Assembly: GCF_016743795.2 (NCBI RefSeq)
Contig: NZ_CP060138.2
Coordinates: 496,001-560,000 of the forward strand
Direction: 5' to 3'
DNA from: Rickettsia tillamookensis
GTDB lineage: Bacteria > Pseudomonadota > Alphaproteobacteria > Rickettsiales > Rickettsiaceae
Length of the DNA stretch: 64,000 nt
The notes beneath the pieces are model-generated. The model searched no databases, was not told where the DNA came from, and saw only the letters and a program-made list of their open reading frames with translations. Positions within the stretch are counted from its first letter, which is position 1; each line of letters starts with the position of its first letter. Shown here piece by piece: positions 55,672 to 64,000 of this stretch. The translations under genes were made by a program, and so were the position numbers.

Positions 55672-56454
55672 TTATACTTTATTACTTCCCATAATATTGT
55701 AGCCGCAATCTACATAATGAATTTCACCGGTAACACCTTTAGATAAATTACTAAATAAATATACTGCTGCTCCTCCTACATCTTCTTGGGTAGTATTACG
55801 TTTTAATGGTGCGGTTGCAGCGTGAGATTTAAGCATAGTACTAAAATCACCTATTGCACTAGATGCTAGAGTTTTGATAGGTCCTGCCGAAATAGCGTTT
55901 ACTCTAATATTATTTTCTCCCAAATCGTTTGCTAGATATTTTACACTAGCCTCAAGTGCAGCTTTAGAAATCCCCATTACATTATAATTAGGTATAACTT
56001 TTTCAGCACCGTAGTAAGTTAACGTCACAATGCTTCCGCCGTCATGCATTAAGGCTTCTGCGGACCTTGAGAGTTCTAAAAGAGAGTAACATGATATATG
56101 TAAAGAATTATGAAAATTTTCTAAGCTAGTATCAACATAACGTCCTTTTAATTCATTTTTATCGGCAAAAGCCATACCGTGAAGTAAGAAATCGAAGCTA
56201 CCCCATTTCTCTTTTATATCATCAAATAAATTACTAATTGATTTTGGATTCGTAACATCAAGTTCGCTAACAAAATTACAACCTATTTCCTCAGCGAGTG
56301 GTTTAACTCGTTTTTCTAGTACTTCCGATTGATAAGTAAACCATAGCTCTGCTCCGTGTTTTTTAGCAAGCTGTGCAATCGCCCACGATATTGACATATT
56401 ATTTGCAATGCCTGTAATTAAGCCTTTTTTTCCTTGTAGTAATCCTGTAGTCAT
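55672..56454 (-). CDS. fabI: Enoyl-ACP reductase (NADH) FabI
   Basis: FabI completes each cycle of type II fatty acid synthesis by reducing enoyl-ACP. The 260-residue SDR protein has GKKGLITGIANNMSISWAIA at the N terminus, and the active-site Y-x6-K in YYGAEKVIPNYNVMGISKAA (Tyr and Lys both present). SAGPIKTLASSAIGDF follows. Normal length and motifs. Divergent from lnt with a 75-bp gap. Confidence 0.95.
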   Translation of the reverse strand: MTTGLLQGKKGLITGIANNMSISWAIAQLAKKHGAELWFTYQSEVLEKRVKPLAEEIGCNFVSELDVTNPKSISNLFDDIKEKWGSFDFLLHGMAFADKNELKGRYVDTSLENFHNSLHISCYSLLELSRSAEALMHDGGSIVTLTYYGAEKVIPNYNVMGISKAALEASVKYLANDLGENNIRVNAISAGPIKTLASSAIGDFSTMLKSHAATAPLKRNTTQEDVGGAAVYLFSNLSKGVTGEIHYVDCGYNIMGSNKV

Positions 56455-56529
56455 TTATTTACTCATTATATTAAAACTTGCTGAAATGATAGCATGATGT
56501 ATTATTTTGTAAACAAATAATCGATAAAA

Positions 56530-58020
56530 ATGTATAAACCTAAAATCATATGTTTACTGCTAGGGATGTTAAGCGGTTTAGTTTTTGCTCCGACTTTTTT
56601 TATACCGGCATTATTAACGTTATCTTACTTATGTTATATAGTTCAAAAATCCGAAAATTGGCAAGAAGCCGCAAAATTTGGTTATTTATTTGGTTTGGGG
56701 CATTTTTTAAGTGGAATATATTGGATAAGTATCGGTGTTAGCGTTTATATTGCGGATTTTTGGTGGGCAATTCCTTTTGCGTTATTTGGGCTACCTATAG
56801 TTTTAGCTTTCTTTATATCAGCAAGCTGCATGCTTAGTTTTTTTGCTAAAAATAATAAATATTACCAATTTATATTCTGTTTATATTGGGTATTATTTGA
56901 GTGGATACGTTCATGGATTTTTACCGGTCTTCCTTGGAATTTGATTGGCTATGCTTTCTCGTTTTCAGATATTTTAATACAGCCTTTAAGTATAATAGGG
57001 ATATATGGACTTAGTTTTATAGTTATATATATTTCTACATCAGCTTATCCTTTATTTAGCAAGCAATTTACTCAGTTAAAAATATTACTAGCTAGTTCAG
57101 CCTTAATATTAACCGTAATTGTCATTTACGGAGCAGTAAGGCTAAGTAATAACCCTACAAATTTCACTGATATAAAAGTACGATTAGTGCAGCCTTCAAT
57201 ACCTCAAACCGAAAAATGGAATGAAGAAGAATTTTGGCATAATTTAATGCTACATATTAATTTATCGGAAAATTCGGAACCCACAGATTTAATTATTTGG
57301 TCTGAAGCAGCATTAGTAGTACCTGATGATATACCGCAAGTTAAATCAGAATTATTAAAAATGCTAAATTCTACAAATGCTATTTTGATAACAGGAGGGA
57401 TCTCGGATAATAAAAAACAAGGTGATGAATTTGAACTTTACTCAGCTATGTATGCTCTTGATAAAAATGATCATAAATTATTTGAATATCATAAATCACA
57501 TTTAGTACCTTTTGGTGAGTATATGCCTCTTAAAAAGATACTACCGTTTAAAAAATTAACTCACGGTTTAATTGATTATAAAGAAGGAGACGGAGGCCTT
57601 GTTTATCTTGAAAAATATAATCTTAAAATTAAACCTTTAATTTGTTATGAATCTATTTTTCCTGATTTTGTAAGGACGAATAATGAAATAGCCGATGTAA
57701 TAATTAATATTACAAATGATGCGTGGTATGGTAAATCAAGCGGTCCATATCAGCATTTTCATATTAGTAGAAGTAGAGCCGTAGAGAACGGCTTACCTAT
57801 GATTAGAGTAGCAAATAACGGTATTTCAGCTATAGTAGATCCTTTTGGTAGAACAATAAAAAAACTAAATCTAAATGAAATAAATTATACTCAAGGTTTA
57901 ATTCCTAAAAAACTAACCTCTCCTACTATATTCTCGCAATTTGGTAATTTTACTATTCTATTACTCATCGTTTTTATACTTTTAATTAATTATTTATTAG
58001 CCTTGATTCCTGATAACTAA
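56530..58020 (+). CDS. lnt: Apolipoprotein N-acyltransferase
   Basis: Lnt adds the third acyl chain to lipoproteins at the inner membrane. The 496-residue protein has about six N-terminal helices (1-200) and a C-terminal nitrilase-like domain. The catalytic triad is visible: E in [11 protein letters not shown] in [16 protein letters not shown], and C in [31 protein letters not shown] is also typical. Normal length. It is followed by a 133-bp gap with a likely promoter. Confidence 0.96.
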   Translation: MYKPKIICLLLGMLSGLVFAPTFFIPALLTLSYLCYIVQKSENWQEAAKFGYLFGLGHFLSGIYWISIGVSVYIADFWWAIPFALFGLPIVLAFFISASCMLSFFAKNNKYYQFIFCLYWVLFEWIRSWIFTGLPWNLIGYAFSFSDILIQPLSIIGIYGLSFIVIYISTSAYPLFSKQFTQLKILLASSALILTVIVIYGAVRLSNNPTNFTDIKVRLVQPSIPQTEKWNEEEFWHNLMLHINLSENSEPTDLIIWSEAALVVPDDIPQVKSELLKMLNSTNAILITGGISDNKKQGDEFELYSAMYALDKNDHKLFEYHKSHLVPFGEYMPLKKILPFKKLTHGLIDYKEGDGGLVYLEKYNLKIKPLICYESIFPDFVRTNNEIADVIINITNDAWYGKSSGPYQHFHISRSRAVENGLPMIRVANNGISAIVDPFGRTIKKLNLNEINYTQGLIPKKLTSPTIFSQFGNFTILLLIVFILLINYLLALIPDN

Positions 58021-58057
58021 AGGGTTTTAGTATTATTATATTAAATTTTTAATAAAG

Positions 58058-58086
58058 TTGCTTGATTAAATATAAAGTAATATATA
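58058..58086 (+). promoter_or_regulatory. Possible promoter for the HTH regulator
   Basis: TTGCTT at 58058-58063 and TATATA at 58081-58086 are 17 bp apart; 67 bp before the ATG. In such AT-rich DNA the -10 could occur by chance. Confidence 0.4.
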
Positions 58087-58153
58087 TACTACATTTAAAG
58101 TTGAATAGACTTTATTAATAATTAATTTTTAATAATTAAAGCTTATTGTTAAA

Positions 58154-58645
58154 ATGAATGATTCAATAAAACATCCGGACAAACTCGCAAGTGAACGTTT
58201 AAAAGAACGACGTCTTGCTGTAGGTATTAGCCAAAAAGAATTAGGGCAAGCTTTAGATATTAGTGCTCTCCAAGTTAAAAAATATGAAGAAGGTTTAAGT
58301 AATATACCTATAAGTAGGTTATATGTTTTTGCAAAAGTTTTAAATACGCCTTTAAAGTATTTCTTTAATAGTTCTGAAGAAGAAAAGTTAAAAACTGACG
58401 ATAAAAATACTTCTAATAATAAAATTGAATATCTATTCAAAGAAATAGAAAGTGATTTCTTAAATAATATTGCTGAAGAAGAAGGGCAATATGAAAATGA
58501 TGTCTCTTTTGATTATAAAGAATTATCAAGGACTATGGAAAGAGAACTTTTATCTTTAACTAGAGCATTTACTAGAGTACAAAATCCAAATATTAGAAAA
58601 ATAATAATTGAACTTGTTAGATCAGTATCGATATCTTGTGAATAA
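58154..58645 (+). CDS. XRE-family HTH transcriptional regulator
   Basis: A 163-residue protein. Residues about 10-68 are a Cro/C1-type helix-turn-helix (ERRLAVGISQKELGQALDIS..VKKYEEGLSNI); after that comes an acidic linker (SSEEEKLKTDDKN) and a helical C-terminal domain (EIESDFLNNIAEEEGQYEND, then KELSRTMERELLSLTRAF) likely for oligomerisation. Its target is unknown. It lies upstream of a 1.2-kb gene-poor zone. No phage genes are next to it. Confidence 0.82.
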   Translation: MNDSIKHPDKLASERLKERRLAVGISQKELGQALDISALQVKKYEEGLSNIPISRLYVFAKVLNTPLKYFFNSSEEEKLKTDDKNTSNNKIEYLFKEIESDFLNNIAEEEGQYENDVSFDYKELSRTMERELLSLTRAFTRVQNPNIRKIIIELVRSVSISCE

Positions 58646-58678
58646 TATTTAAATTTTCATTGACTTAGCATTACCAAA

Positions 58679-58819
58679 GCATTAATTTTTTTTAAAATTA
58701 ATGATTATTATGATACCGGTTTAACAGGTGAAGAGCCACTAGTAAGCTGGACTGCAGGTCAAGATGTTCTATCGCAATTAATAGGGCAAACGGTATTAGA
58801 ACAAACAGAAAATACATAG
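58679..58819 (+). pseudogene. Remnant of a coding sequence
   Basis: An open stretch ending at TAG 58819, without a start codon, translates to DYYDTGLTGEEPLVSWTAGQ and then DVLSQLIGQTVLEQTENT. The composition is protein-like, not repeat-like. I do not recognise the parent. It opens the gene-poor zone 58646-59815. Confidence 0.4.
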
Positions 58820-58915
58820 TTTAAGAAATGAATTTCTTTTTCATTTTGCAAGCCTTGCTGTATAAGTACTGAATCGTCATTGCGAGCGGGCATTGCCTGC
58901 GTGGATATTTGAACC

Positions 58916-59032
58916 GTCATTGCGAGGAGCGAAGCGACGTGATAATCCAGAAAAAATAATAAAAAAATTCTGTAAATCAGAATTTTTAACTGGATTGCTT
59001 CGTCAATTACTTCATAATTTCCTCGCAATGAC
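58916..59032. repeat. Family C palindrome (long variant)
   Basis: GTCATTGCGAGGAGCGAAGC and inverted CCTCGCAATGAC ends, with a central AAAAAATTCTG / CAGAATTTTT hairpin as in the copy at 18263. Confidence 0.8.
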
Positions 59033-59085
59033 GGGAAAACCAGGCCATGCAACAATGCCTTGCGAGGAGCGGAAAATCCGTTCGG

Positions 59086-59189
59086 TGTCATACCGTGGCT
59101 TGACCACGGTATCCAGTTAAAAATACTAAAATTATTAGTATTTGTTTATTATTTTTATGGTCCCCGTGGTCAAGCGAACTAGGTGACAC
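59086..59189. repeat. Family B palindrome
   Basis: TGTCATACCGTGGCTTGACC left arm, ACTAAAATTATTAGT centre, and an eroded right arm GTGGTCAAGCGAACTAGG. Another family B fragment lies at 59261-59282. Confidence 0.8.
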
Positions 59190-59440
59190 AGTGGGTTTTA
59201 CCGGTCCACGCAACAATGCCACGCGGGAATGACATAGAACAAAAACTGTCGTGGTACTATAAGGTCAAGCCACGGGATGACAGAGGTACAATCGATCCAC
59301 GCAGCAACTTTATACAATAATAACTTTTCACAGAAGCGGTAATAACATCGAGGTATAGGCTATCTCAGGCAATTCTTTTAGGTAATACTATTTATTGGTT
59401 ATTGACATAATCTTAAAATGGTGCTAAACATTAAAAATTA

Positions 59441-59600
59441 AGAGACTATCTATAAATAAGTTTAATTAGTAGTTAAAGAGCTTTTTTAGCAAAAATTGAT
59501 AAGATTTTTGAAAGAATATTATTTGTATTTCAAAAAAATCTTACTATTTGCAGCAAAAAATAATTTAATTAGCCTTAAAATTTATTTACCGATAGCCTCT
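59441..59600. mobile_element. 160-bp near-complete palindrome, MITE-like
   Basis: AGAGACTATCTATAAATAAG at the left end matches, inverted, the right end GATAGCCTCT preceded by TTATTTACC. Inner arms GATAAGATTTTTGAAA and TTTCAAAAAAATCTTACTA also pair. The whole could fold into one long hairpin. It does not belong to families A-C or the RPEs. No transposase is present. Confidence 0.6.
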
Positions 59601-59815
59601 AAGGTAGAGCTTTCTTGACTATTTAGCTTCTAGTCAAAGAAAGATAGGTTCTTTTACTTTATATTTCTACAGTTAAAAATATTTATGATATCTTTAAAGG
59701 GTAATAGTTTAATACAAAATTGGCGTTGGCGTAGATAATTTTTTGCGTTTATATGTTTGCTATATGCAAATTTAGATTTTGATTATTAAATTATAACTTA
59801 TGACAGGATATTAAA

Positions 59816-60733
59816 ATGTTTATCTCTAATATTTTTCAAAAATTTTTTTCTTTTCTTTTTGTTTTATTTATCACAGCTGCAATTTATGCGGATCAAAAAA
59901 AAGTAGCAATTATTGTTCCGCTTGAACATACTGCAATGACCGAGATTATATTGGGAATTAAAGAATCGCTAAAAGATATAGATGCAGAAATTATAGTTAA
60001 AAATGCTCATGCTGATTCTAATATTTTGCTTGCCATTGTAAAGCAAATAAAAGATCAGGATATTGATGTAATAATTCCCATCGGCACGACAACCAGCCAA
60101 ACTGTTATTTCTCATATAACAAATAAACCGATTGTTTGTGCTGCTGCTATGATTAACAGTAAAAACCTACCTTTAGTTACCGGTGTTAACGATGAGATAA
60201 AAATTACCGACACCATTAGTAAATTACCTTTTTTACAGAATATCACTTTAATTTATAGCAGTAGCGAGAAAGTTATACCTGAAGTAGAAATGTTAAAATT
60301 ATATACTGGAAAAAACAATATTTCTCTGCACACGGTAATGATACAAAATTTAAATGATATGCCGGTCGCTGTAAAAAATGCTCCTGAAAATACGCAGAGT
60401 TTTGTAATTCTGAAAGATCATTTGGTAGTTAGCGGAATTAATATTTTAAAGCAAGAAGCATTTAAACGCCGTATTCCTATCATTGCTTCCGATGAAGGGT
60501 CAGTAATTAGCGGGGCAACTATTGCTGTAGGAGTGCAAGAAAAGCAAATAGGCGTAGAAGCGGGGTTAATGGTAAAAAAAATCTTGCAAGGAATAGCACC
60601 AAAAGATATTCCGTTTGGGAATATGCAAGACTTAACTTTGTTTATTAATCTTCAATCTTTGTCAAAGCAAGATATTCTAACTAAAGAAAACCTGTCGGTA
60701 CTTCCTTTTACTCATAAAGAACTCACAGAGTAG
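59816..60733 (+). CDS. ABC transporter substrate-binding protein (TrpX-like)
   Basis: A 305-residue periplasmic binding protein of the ABC_sub_bind family. Residues 1-26 are a signal peptide (FFSFLFVLFITAAIYA-DQ). VAIIVPLEHTAMTEIILGIK and DVIIPIGTTTSQTV mark the first lobe; PIIASDEGSVISGATIAVGV marks the second. Related systems import tryptophan or other amino acids. First gene of a three-gene importer, 4 bp before the permease. Confidence 0.85.
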   Translation: MFISNIFQKFFSFLFVLFITAAIYADQKKVAIIVPLEHTAMTEIILGIKESLKDIDAEIIVKNAHADSNILLAIVKQIKDQDIDVIIPIGTTTSQTVISHITNKPIVCAAAMINSKNLPLVTGVNDEIKITDTISKLPFLQNITLIYSSSEKVIPEVEMLKLYTGKNNISLHTVMIQNLNDMPVAVKNAPENTQSFVILKDHLVVSGINILKQEAFKRRIPIIASDEGSVISGATIAVGVQEKQIGVEAGLMVKKILQGIAPKDIPFGNMQDLTLFINLQSLSKQDILTKENLSVLPFTHKELTE

Positions 60734-60737
60734 TAAC

Positions 60738-61571
60738 ATGAACATTTTAGTTACTGCTCTTGAGCAATCCTTAATAATGTTACCGCTTATTTTAGGGATG
60801 TATATAAGTTATAGGATTCTAAAAATTACCGATCTTACCGTAGACGGTACTTATGTGCTAGGAGCTGCTGTATTTGCCCGCAGCCTTTCATTTGGGTTAT
60901 TTCCTGCATTAATATTTGCCGTAATATCAGGCGGTATTATCGGCAGCATTGTTAGTTTTATGCAGAAGAATAACCGTATTAACGGGCTTATAGCCGGAAT
61001 ACTTGCAAGTTTTATGCTTTATTCCGTTAACTTACAAATTATGCAGCGTCCTAATATATCAGTTCTTGGTATGCCAACTCTGTTATCTATATTAGAACTT
61101 GAAAATTGGTTAATACCTTTAATAATAATCAATTGTCTTATTATATTTGCTGTTATAATTTTATTAAAAGGTAAGCTCGGTTTGTTCCTTCGAGCTTTTG
61201 GTTTTAATAAAGATTTATTGATTAATTTAGGAAAACCTGCCGAGCTTTATCGCACGCTTGGGCTTAGCATAAGCAACTGCCTAGCTGCCTTAACTGGCAC
61301 TTTATCGGCACAAATAAACGGTTTTGCCGATATTAATATGGGTTTTGGAGTGGCATTAGTCGGTATCGGTGCGATTGTCATAGGGCGGCATATTTTAATC
61401 CATGCTAATAATTTTAATGCGTTTAAAGAGATATTTTCTTGTTTTATAGGCATATTATTTTACTTTATTGCTCTGAGCGTTTTACTCCGAATTGGCATCG
61501 ATCCCATAAATCTTAAGCTTATTTTAGGAATAGTGTTATTTATTTCATTGAGTACGGTGGGTAAGAAATAA
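60738..61571 (+). CDS. ABC transporter permease (TrpY-like)
   Basis: A 277-residue inner-membrane protein with eight or nine helices of the branched-chain-permease type. DLTVDGTYVLGAAVFARSL near the N terminus and GLSISNCLAALTGTLSAQ, FGVALVGIGAIVIG later are family marks. It starts 4 bp after the binding-protein gene, so they are translationally coupled. The ATPase follows after an insertion of repeats. Confidence 0.87.
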   Translation: MNILVTALEQSLIMLPLILGMYISYRILKITDLTVDGTYVLGAAVFARSLSFGLFPALIFAVISGGIIGSIVSFMQKNNRINGLIAGILASFMLYSVNLQIMQRPNISVLGMPTLLSILELENWLIPLIIINCLIIFAVIILLKGKLGLFLRAFGFNKDLLINLGKPAELYRTLGLSISNCLAALTGTLSAQINGFADINMGFGVALVGIGAIVIGRHILIHANNFNAFKEIFSCFIGILFYFIALSVLLRIGIDPINLKLILGIVLFISLSTVGKK

Positions 61572-61577
61572 TACTTG

Positions 61578-61750
61578 TAATGTCATTCCCGTATGGCATT
61601 GCCCGCGTGGATACCGATGTCATTCCAGCAACGGCGGGAATCCAGAAAATGATTGTCACCCCGTGGCTTGACCACGGGGTCCAGTTAAAAATACTAAATT
61701 TAGTATTTTTTATTATTTTTATGGATACCGTGGTCAAGCCACGGTATGAC
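61578..61750. repeat. Family A fragments plus family B palindrome inside the importer operon
   Basis: A partial family A at 61578-61595, an altered copy at 61619-61645 (AGCAACGGCGGGAATCCAG), and a family B palindrome at 61654-61750 fill the gap between permease and ATPase. Elsewhere in the operon the genes are 4 bp apart. Confidence 0.8.
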
Positions 61751-61783
61751 ATCTAGCACGTTTTTTATTAAAAAGACAAAATT

Positions 61784-62506
61784 ATGAAACCTTATTTATA
61801 TGCAGAAAAAATACAGTTCAAAGTTAAGGAAAGAAGTGAGCCTATAATTGCTGAAACTACTTTAAATATTGCTAAAGAAGAGTTTGTTGTAGTACTTGGG
61901 TCTAACGGTAGCGGGAAATCTACTTTAGCTAAAATACTTGCCGGTTATTTGAAGCCTACTAGCGGAAAAGTATTTCTAGACCAAGTTAGAATCGATAAAA
62001 TACCTAAAGCTCAGAAAGCTCGTACGCTGGTTACACTAACACAAAAAGCTGAAGAGAGGCTATTTACCGAGCTAACGCTTGAGGAAAATATTACTCTGTG
62101 GGAAAGTAGATTCCCTAATAATGAACGGTTAACTTCTAGCGATGTGCTAGAGCTTACAGGCTCGCCTAAACGCTTTTTGCCTTTACTTTCACAGTCGCTC
62201 AGTAAATTTTCCGGCGGCGAAAAGCAAATTATACTGCTAGCACTTAGCATAGCTCATCCGCCTAAAATATTATTTCTAGACGAGCATACGGCAAATTTAG
62301 ATCCAAAAGCTTCACATGCAGTGATGAAAAAAACAGCAGAGATTATAGAGAAGCATAAGATAACTTCCGTTATGATAACGCATAATTTGGAAGATGCAGT
62401 AAATTACGGCAAAAGGCTTATAGTCTTAGATAGTGGTAAGGTAGTACTAAACTACCTAAAACCACTGAGTTTTTCTTTAAAAGAACTGAAAGAGATGTTA
62501 AATTAG
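61784..62506 (+). CDS. ABC transporter ATP-binding protein (TrpZ-like)
   Basis: A 240-residue ATPase. Walker A is GSNGSGKSTL, the signature KFSGGEKQ, Walker B ILFLDEHTANLDP, and the H-loop MITHNLED. It powers the importer begun at 59816. It lies 212 bp after the permease because of inserted repeats, but remains collinear and intact, so the operon likely still works. Confidence 0.9.
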   Translation: MKPYLYAEKIQFKVKERSEPIIAETTLNIAKEEFVVVLGSNGSGKSTLAKILAGYLKPTSGKVFLDQVRIDKIPKAQKARTLVTLTQKAEERLFTELTLEENITLWESRFPNNERLTSSDVLELTGSPKRFLPLLSQSLSKFSGGEKQIILLALSIAHPPKILFLDEHTANLDPKASHAVMKKTAEIIEKHKITSVMITHNLEDAVNYGKRLIVLDSGKVVLNYLKPLSFSLKELKEMLN

Positions 62507-62543
62507 AAGTAAATCTCTGATGTATTGATCGAAAAACCTACTC

Positions 62544-62575
62544 GATGTCATTCCTGCTTTTGCGGGAATGACATA
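62544..62575. repeat. Family A palindrome (solo)
   Basis: GATGTCATTCCTGC and inverted GCGGGAATGACATA around TTTT. Between the ATPase gene and dsbB. Could serve as a bidirectional terminator. Confidence 0.75.
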
Positions 62576-62638
62576 AGAACCACGCAACAATACCTCCATA
62601 CGAAAGTGAGAATGAAATTGATTGCTGTTGCTTTAAAA

Positions 62639-63154
62639 CTAAGATTTTTTTGGATAAAACCAAACTAGGAGTAAACAGATTAGAAGACCGATATTTAAGA
62701 GTAGATTATACTCCGTCATAGAAATACCGAAGATTTTGATTGCGGGTTTTGTGCAGGAAGTGATTGGTTGAGAATAGAACATTTGCTTGATGTGTTGTAT
62801 AGACAAGCCTTTCGGGATACGGATCATCGATGAGCAAAGAGCACTTGGTTGTACTATCCCTCTTTCTACGAAGCTATGATATGTTGATAATATGCAAGAG
62901 CTAAGGATAGTTAGGAGAATGAATATTAAGGTATATTTGCTTAATTGTCTGATGATTAAAGCAGTTAAGCAAATTTTGATTAGCGTTAAATAGGGAAATC
63001 TTTCGTAAACGCATAAAGGGCAGGGAGTGTAATGGAATATATATTCAGCAATATAAGCGGTAGCAAGTGCTATTATAGAAATTGCAATTAGCCCTAAATG
63101 TAGAACTTTATAGCTATCTTTTCTAATGTAATTTATAATAGTATTAAATGGCAT
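62639..63154 (-). CDS. dsbB: Disulfide bond formation protein DsbB-like
   Basis: DsbB reoxidises DsbA and passes electrons to quinone in the inner membrane. With the start at 63154 the protein has 171 residues and four hydrophobic segments. The first redox pair is in YTPCPLCVYERFPYL; the second Cys pair lies in the periplasmic loop (ALCSSM and TSCTKP), in normal order. An upstream start at 63208 would add MPRSLWSLA, which is translated family C repeat, so I prefer 63154. ATG 63181 is a less likely middle option. Confidence 0.85.
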   Translation of the reverse strand: MPFNTIINYIRKDSYKVLHLGLIAISIIALATAYIAEYIFHYTPCPLCVYERFPYLTLIKICLTALIIRQLSKYTLIFILLTILSSCILSTYHSFVERGIVQPSALCSSMIRIPKGLSIQHIKQMFYSQPITSCTKPAIKIFGISMTEYNLLLNIGLLICLLLVWFYPKKS

Positions 63155-63176
63155 GGGTTTTATTTTTTTAAGGAAC

Positions 63177-63258
63177 GTCATTGCGAGCGACCAAAGGGAG
63201 CGTGGCAATCTCAGGATGTTTTACAAGATTGCCACGTCGCTTCGCTCCTCGCAATGAC
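63177..63258. repeat. Family C palindrome upstream of dsbB
   Basis: GTCATTGCGAGCGACC and inverted TCGCTCCTCGCAATGAC ends with the GTGGCAATCTCAGG / AAGATTGCCAC inner arms. It lies between the divergent dsbB and lysine-tRNA ligase genes. Confidence 0.8.
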
Positions 63259-63361
63259 GTTAGTTTATTCTTTAAAATCGTAAAAAATTCAAGTGATATT
63301 TTACAAATAAATAAATTTAGTATATTGTCACTGATTATTAATTAAAGTGCAAGAAAAATAA

Positions 63362-64000
63362 ATGTCAGAAATTTGGGAAGATACTATTAAGTCAAACGCT
63401 TGGCCTTTTGTTGAGGCTAAGAAAATATTAGACAGCTTAAACGGTAAAACTCCTGAAAAAGGTTACGTATTATTTGAAACTGGTTACGGTCCTTCAGGTT
63501 TGCCTCATATAGGTACTTTTGGTGAGAATGCTCGTATGGTGATGGTGCAGAAAGCGTTTGAGCAATTATCCGATATTCCTACTAAGCTAATTTGTTTTTC
63601 TGATGATATGGACGGACTTCGTAAAGTTCCTAGTAATATCCCAAATCCTGAAATGGTAGCTGGGTATATGGATATGCCGCTTACTTCTATCCCTGATCCG
63701 TTCGGTGAGTGTGAAAGTTATGGGCATTATATGAACGCAAAGCTTCGCTCATTCCTTGATAAATTCGGTTTTAAGTATGAATTTTATAGCAGTACTAACT
63801 GTTATAAAGCGGGTATGTTTGATGAAATGCTGATAAGAGTGCTAGAGAAATATGACGAAATAATGGAGCTGATGCTACCGACTTTTAGAGAGGAGAGAAA
63901 AGCTACCTATTCGCCTTTCATGCCTATCTGTCCGAAAACCGGTAAAGTACTGCAAGTACCTATAGAAAAATGGGATGCTAAAGCAGGCACTGTTACGTAT
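63362..64000 (+). CDS. lysS: Class-I lysyl-tRNA synthetase, 3' truncated by window edge
   Basis: The archaeal-type (class I, LysK) enzyme that charges tRNA-Lys, found in rickettsiae and other Alphaproteobacteria in place of the class II form. The first 213 residues are visible. The HIGH-type motif is [24 protein letters not shown] and [13 protein letters not shown] are class I landmarks. The frame is open to the last base, so the KMSKS region lies outside. ATG 63362 is preceded by a purine-rich AAGAAAAATA but no strong ribosome site. Confidence 0.94.
   Translation, partial: MSEIWEDTIKSNAWPFVEAKKILDSLNGKTPEKGYVLFETGYGPSGLPHIGTFGENARMVMVQKAFEQLSDIPTKLICFSDDMDGLRKVPSNIPNPEMVAGYMDMPLTSIPDPFGECESYGHYMNAKLRSFLDKFGFKYEFYSSTNCYKAGMFDEMLIRVLEKYDEIMELMLPTFREERKATYSPFMPICPKTGKVLQVPIEKWDAKAGTVTY

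Noticed and set aside
58759..59091. 110-codon open frame on the minus strand in the gene-poor zone
   Set aside because: Composed of family C repeat sequence and spacer; no family resemblance.
58893..59120. 75-codon open frame on the plus strand (SLRGAKRRDNPEK)
   Set aside because: Pure family C and B repeat translation.
61540..61752. 70-codon minus-strand open frame
   Set aside because: Family B and A repeats translated; lies in the gap of the importer operon.
8303..63258. CRISPR array
   Set aside because: The repeats are dispersed palindromes with irregular spacing and no cas genes; no direct-repeat/spacer array exists.

Overview
This window is chromosomal DNA from an obligate intracellular alphaproteobacterium of the genus Rickettsia, probably a spotted-fever or transitional-group lineage. 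The evidence is the very AT-rich sequence, the gene set and order (dprA-topA, a nuoABCDE block, an intact rfbD-capD-wecB surface-polysaccharide cluster), split or eroded genes, and many Rickettsia palindromic elements (RPEs) plus other palindromic repeats. I cannot fix the species from the sequence alone.

Layout. Positions 1-6033 hold the lpxB end, mltG, cyaY, a HAD-like protein and an M61 peptidase. Positions 6160-8283 hold a bioY-bioB pair and a Rickettsia-type small protein behind a perfect sigma-70 promoter. Positions 8544-17715 (mostly minus strand) hold gltX, a GIY-YIG nuclease cassette, topA, dprA, a peroxiredoxin, a band-7 protein and a phosphoethanolamine-transferase-like enzyme. Positions 17757-29729 hold ruvX and the surface-glycan cluster: rfbD, capD and wecB (a good match to UDP-L-QuiNAc synthesis) followed by glycosyl- and methyltransferases. 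This stretch also has a frameshifted RND adaptor, a second HAD-like protein, a hydrolase and a GT4 enzyme. Positions 30080-43959 hold an orphan ABC protein, rpsD, ctaB, an SplB-like radical SAM protein, a DUF4385 protein, a broken repeat-type protein, two AsmA-like giants, rimM, xseB and a DUF4239-like membrane protein. Positions 43925-50289 (minus strand) run DUF2155, waaL, nuoA-E, yidD, mpg. Positions 50464-55451 hold an orphan terminase (probable gene-transfer-agent relic), tRNA-Cys, xerD and two tandem paralogous possible effectors. The end holds fabI, lnt, an HTH regulator, a gene-poor decay zone, a three-gene ABC importer of the TrpXYZ type, dsbB and the start of a class-I lysyl-tRNA synthetase gene.

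The striking layer is the repeats. Four palindrome classes fill nearly every gap: RPEs; family A (core GTCATTCC..GGAATCCA); family B (core CATACCGTGG..CCACGGTATG); family C (GTCATTGCGAG..CTCGCAATGAC). They sit inside operons, supply stop codons or tails to genes (mltG, gltX, nuoD, nuoC, yidD), lie inside reading frames (lpxB, waaL) and adjoin a start codon (3401). Family A also occurs as a perfect 28-bp inverted pair around a GIY-YIG nuclease gene, and as short gene-less inverted doublets elsewhere. That pattern suggests a nuclease-associated repeat system resembling REPIN/RAYT, and is the best candidate here for an under-described system.
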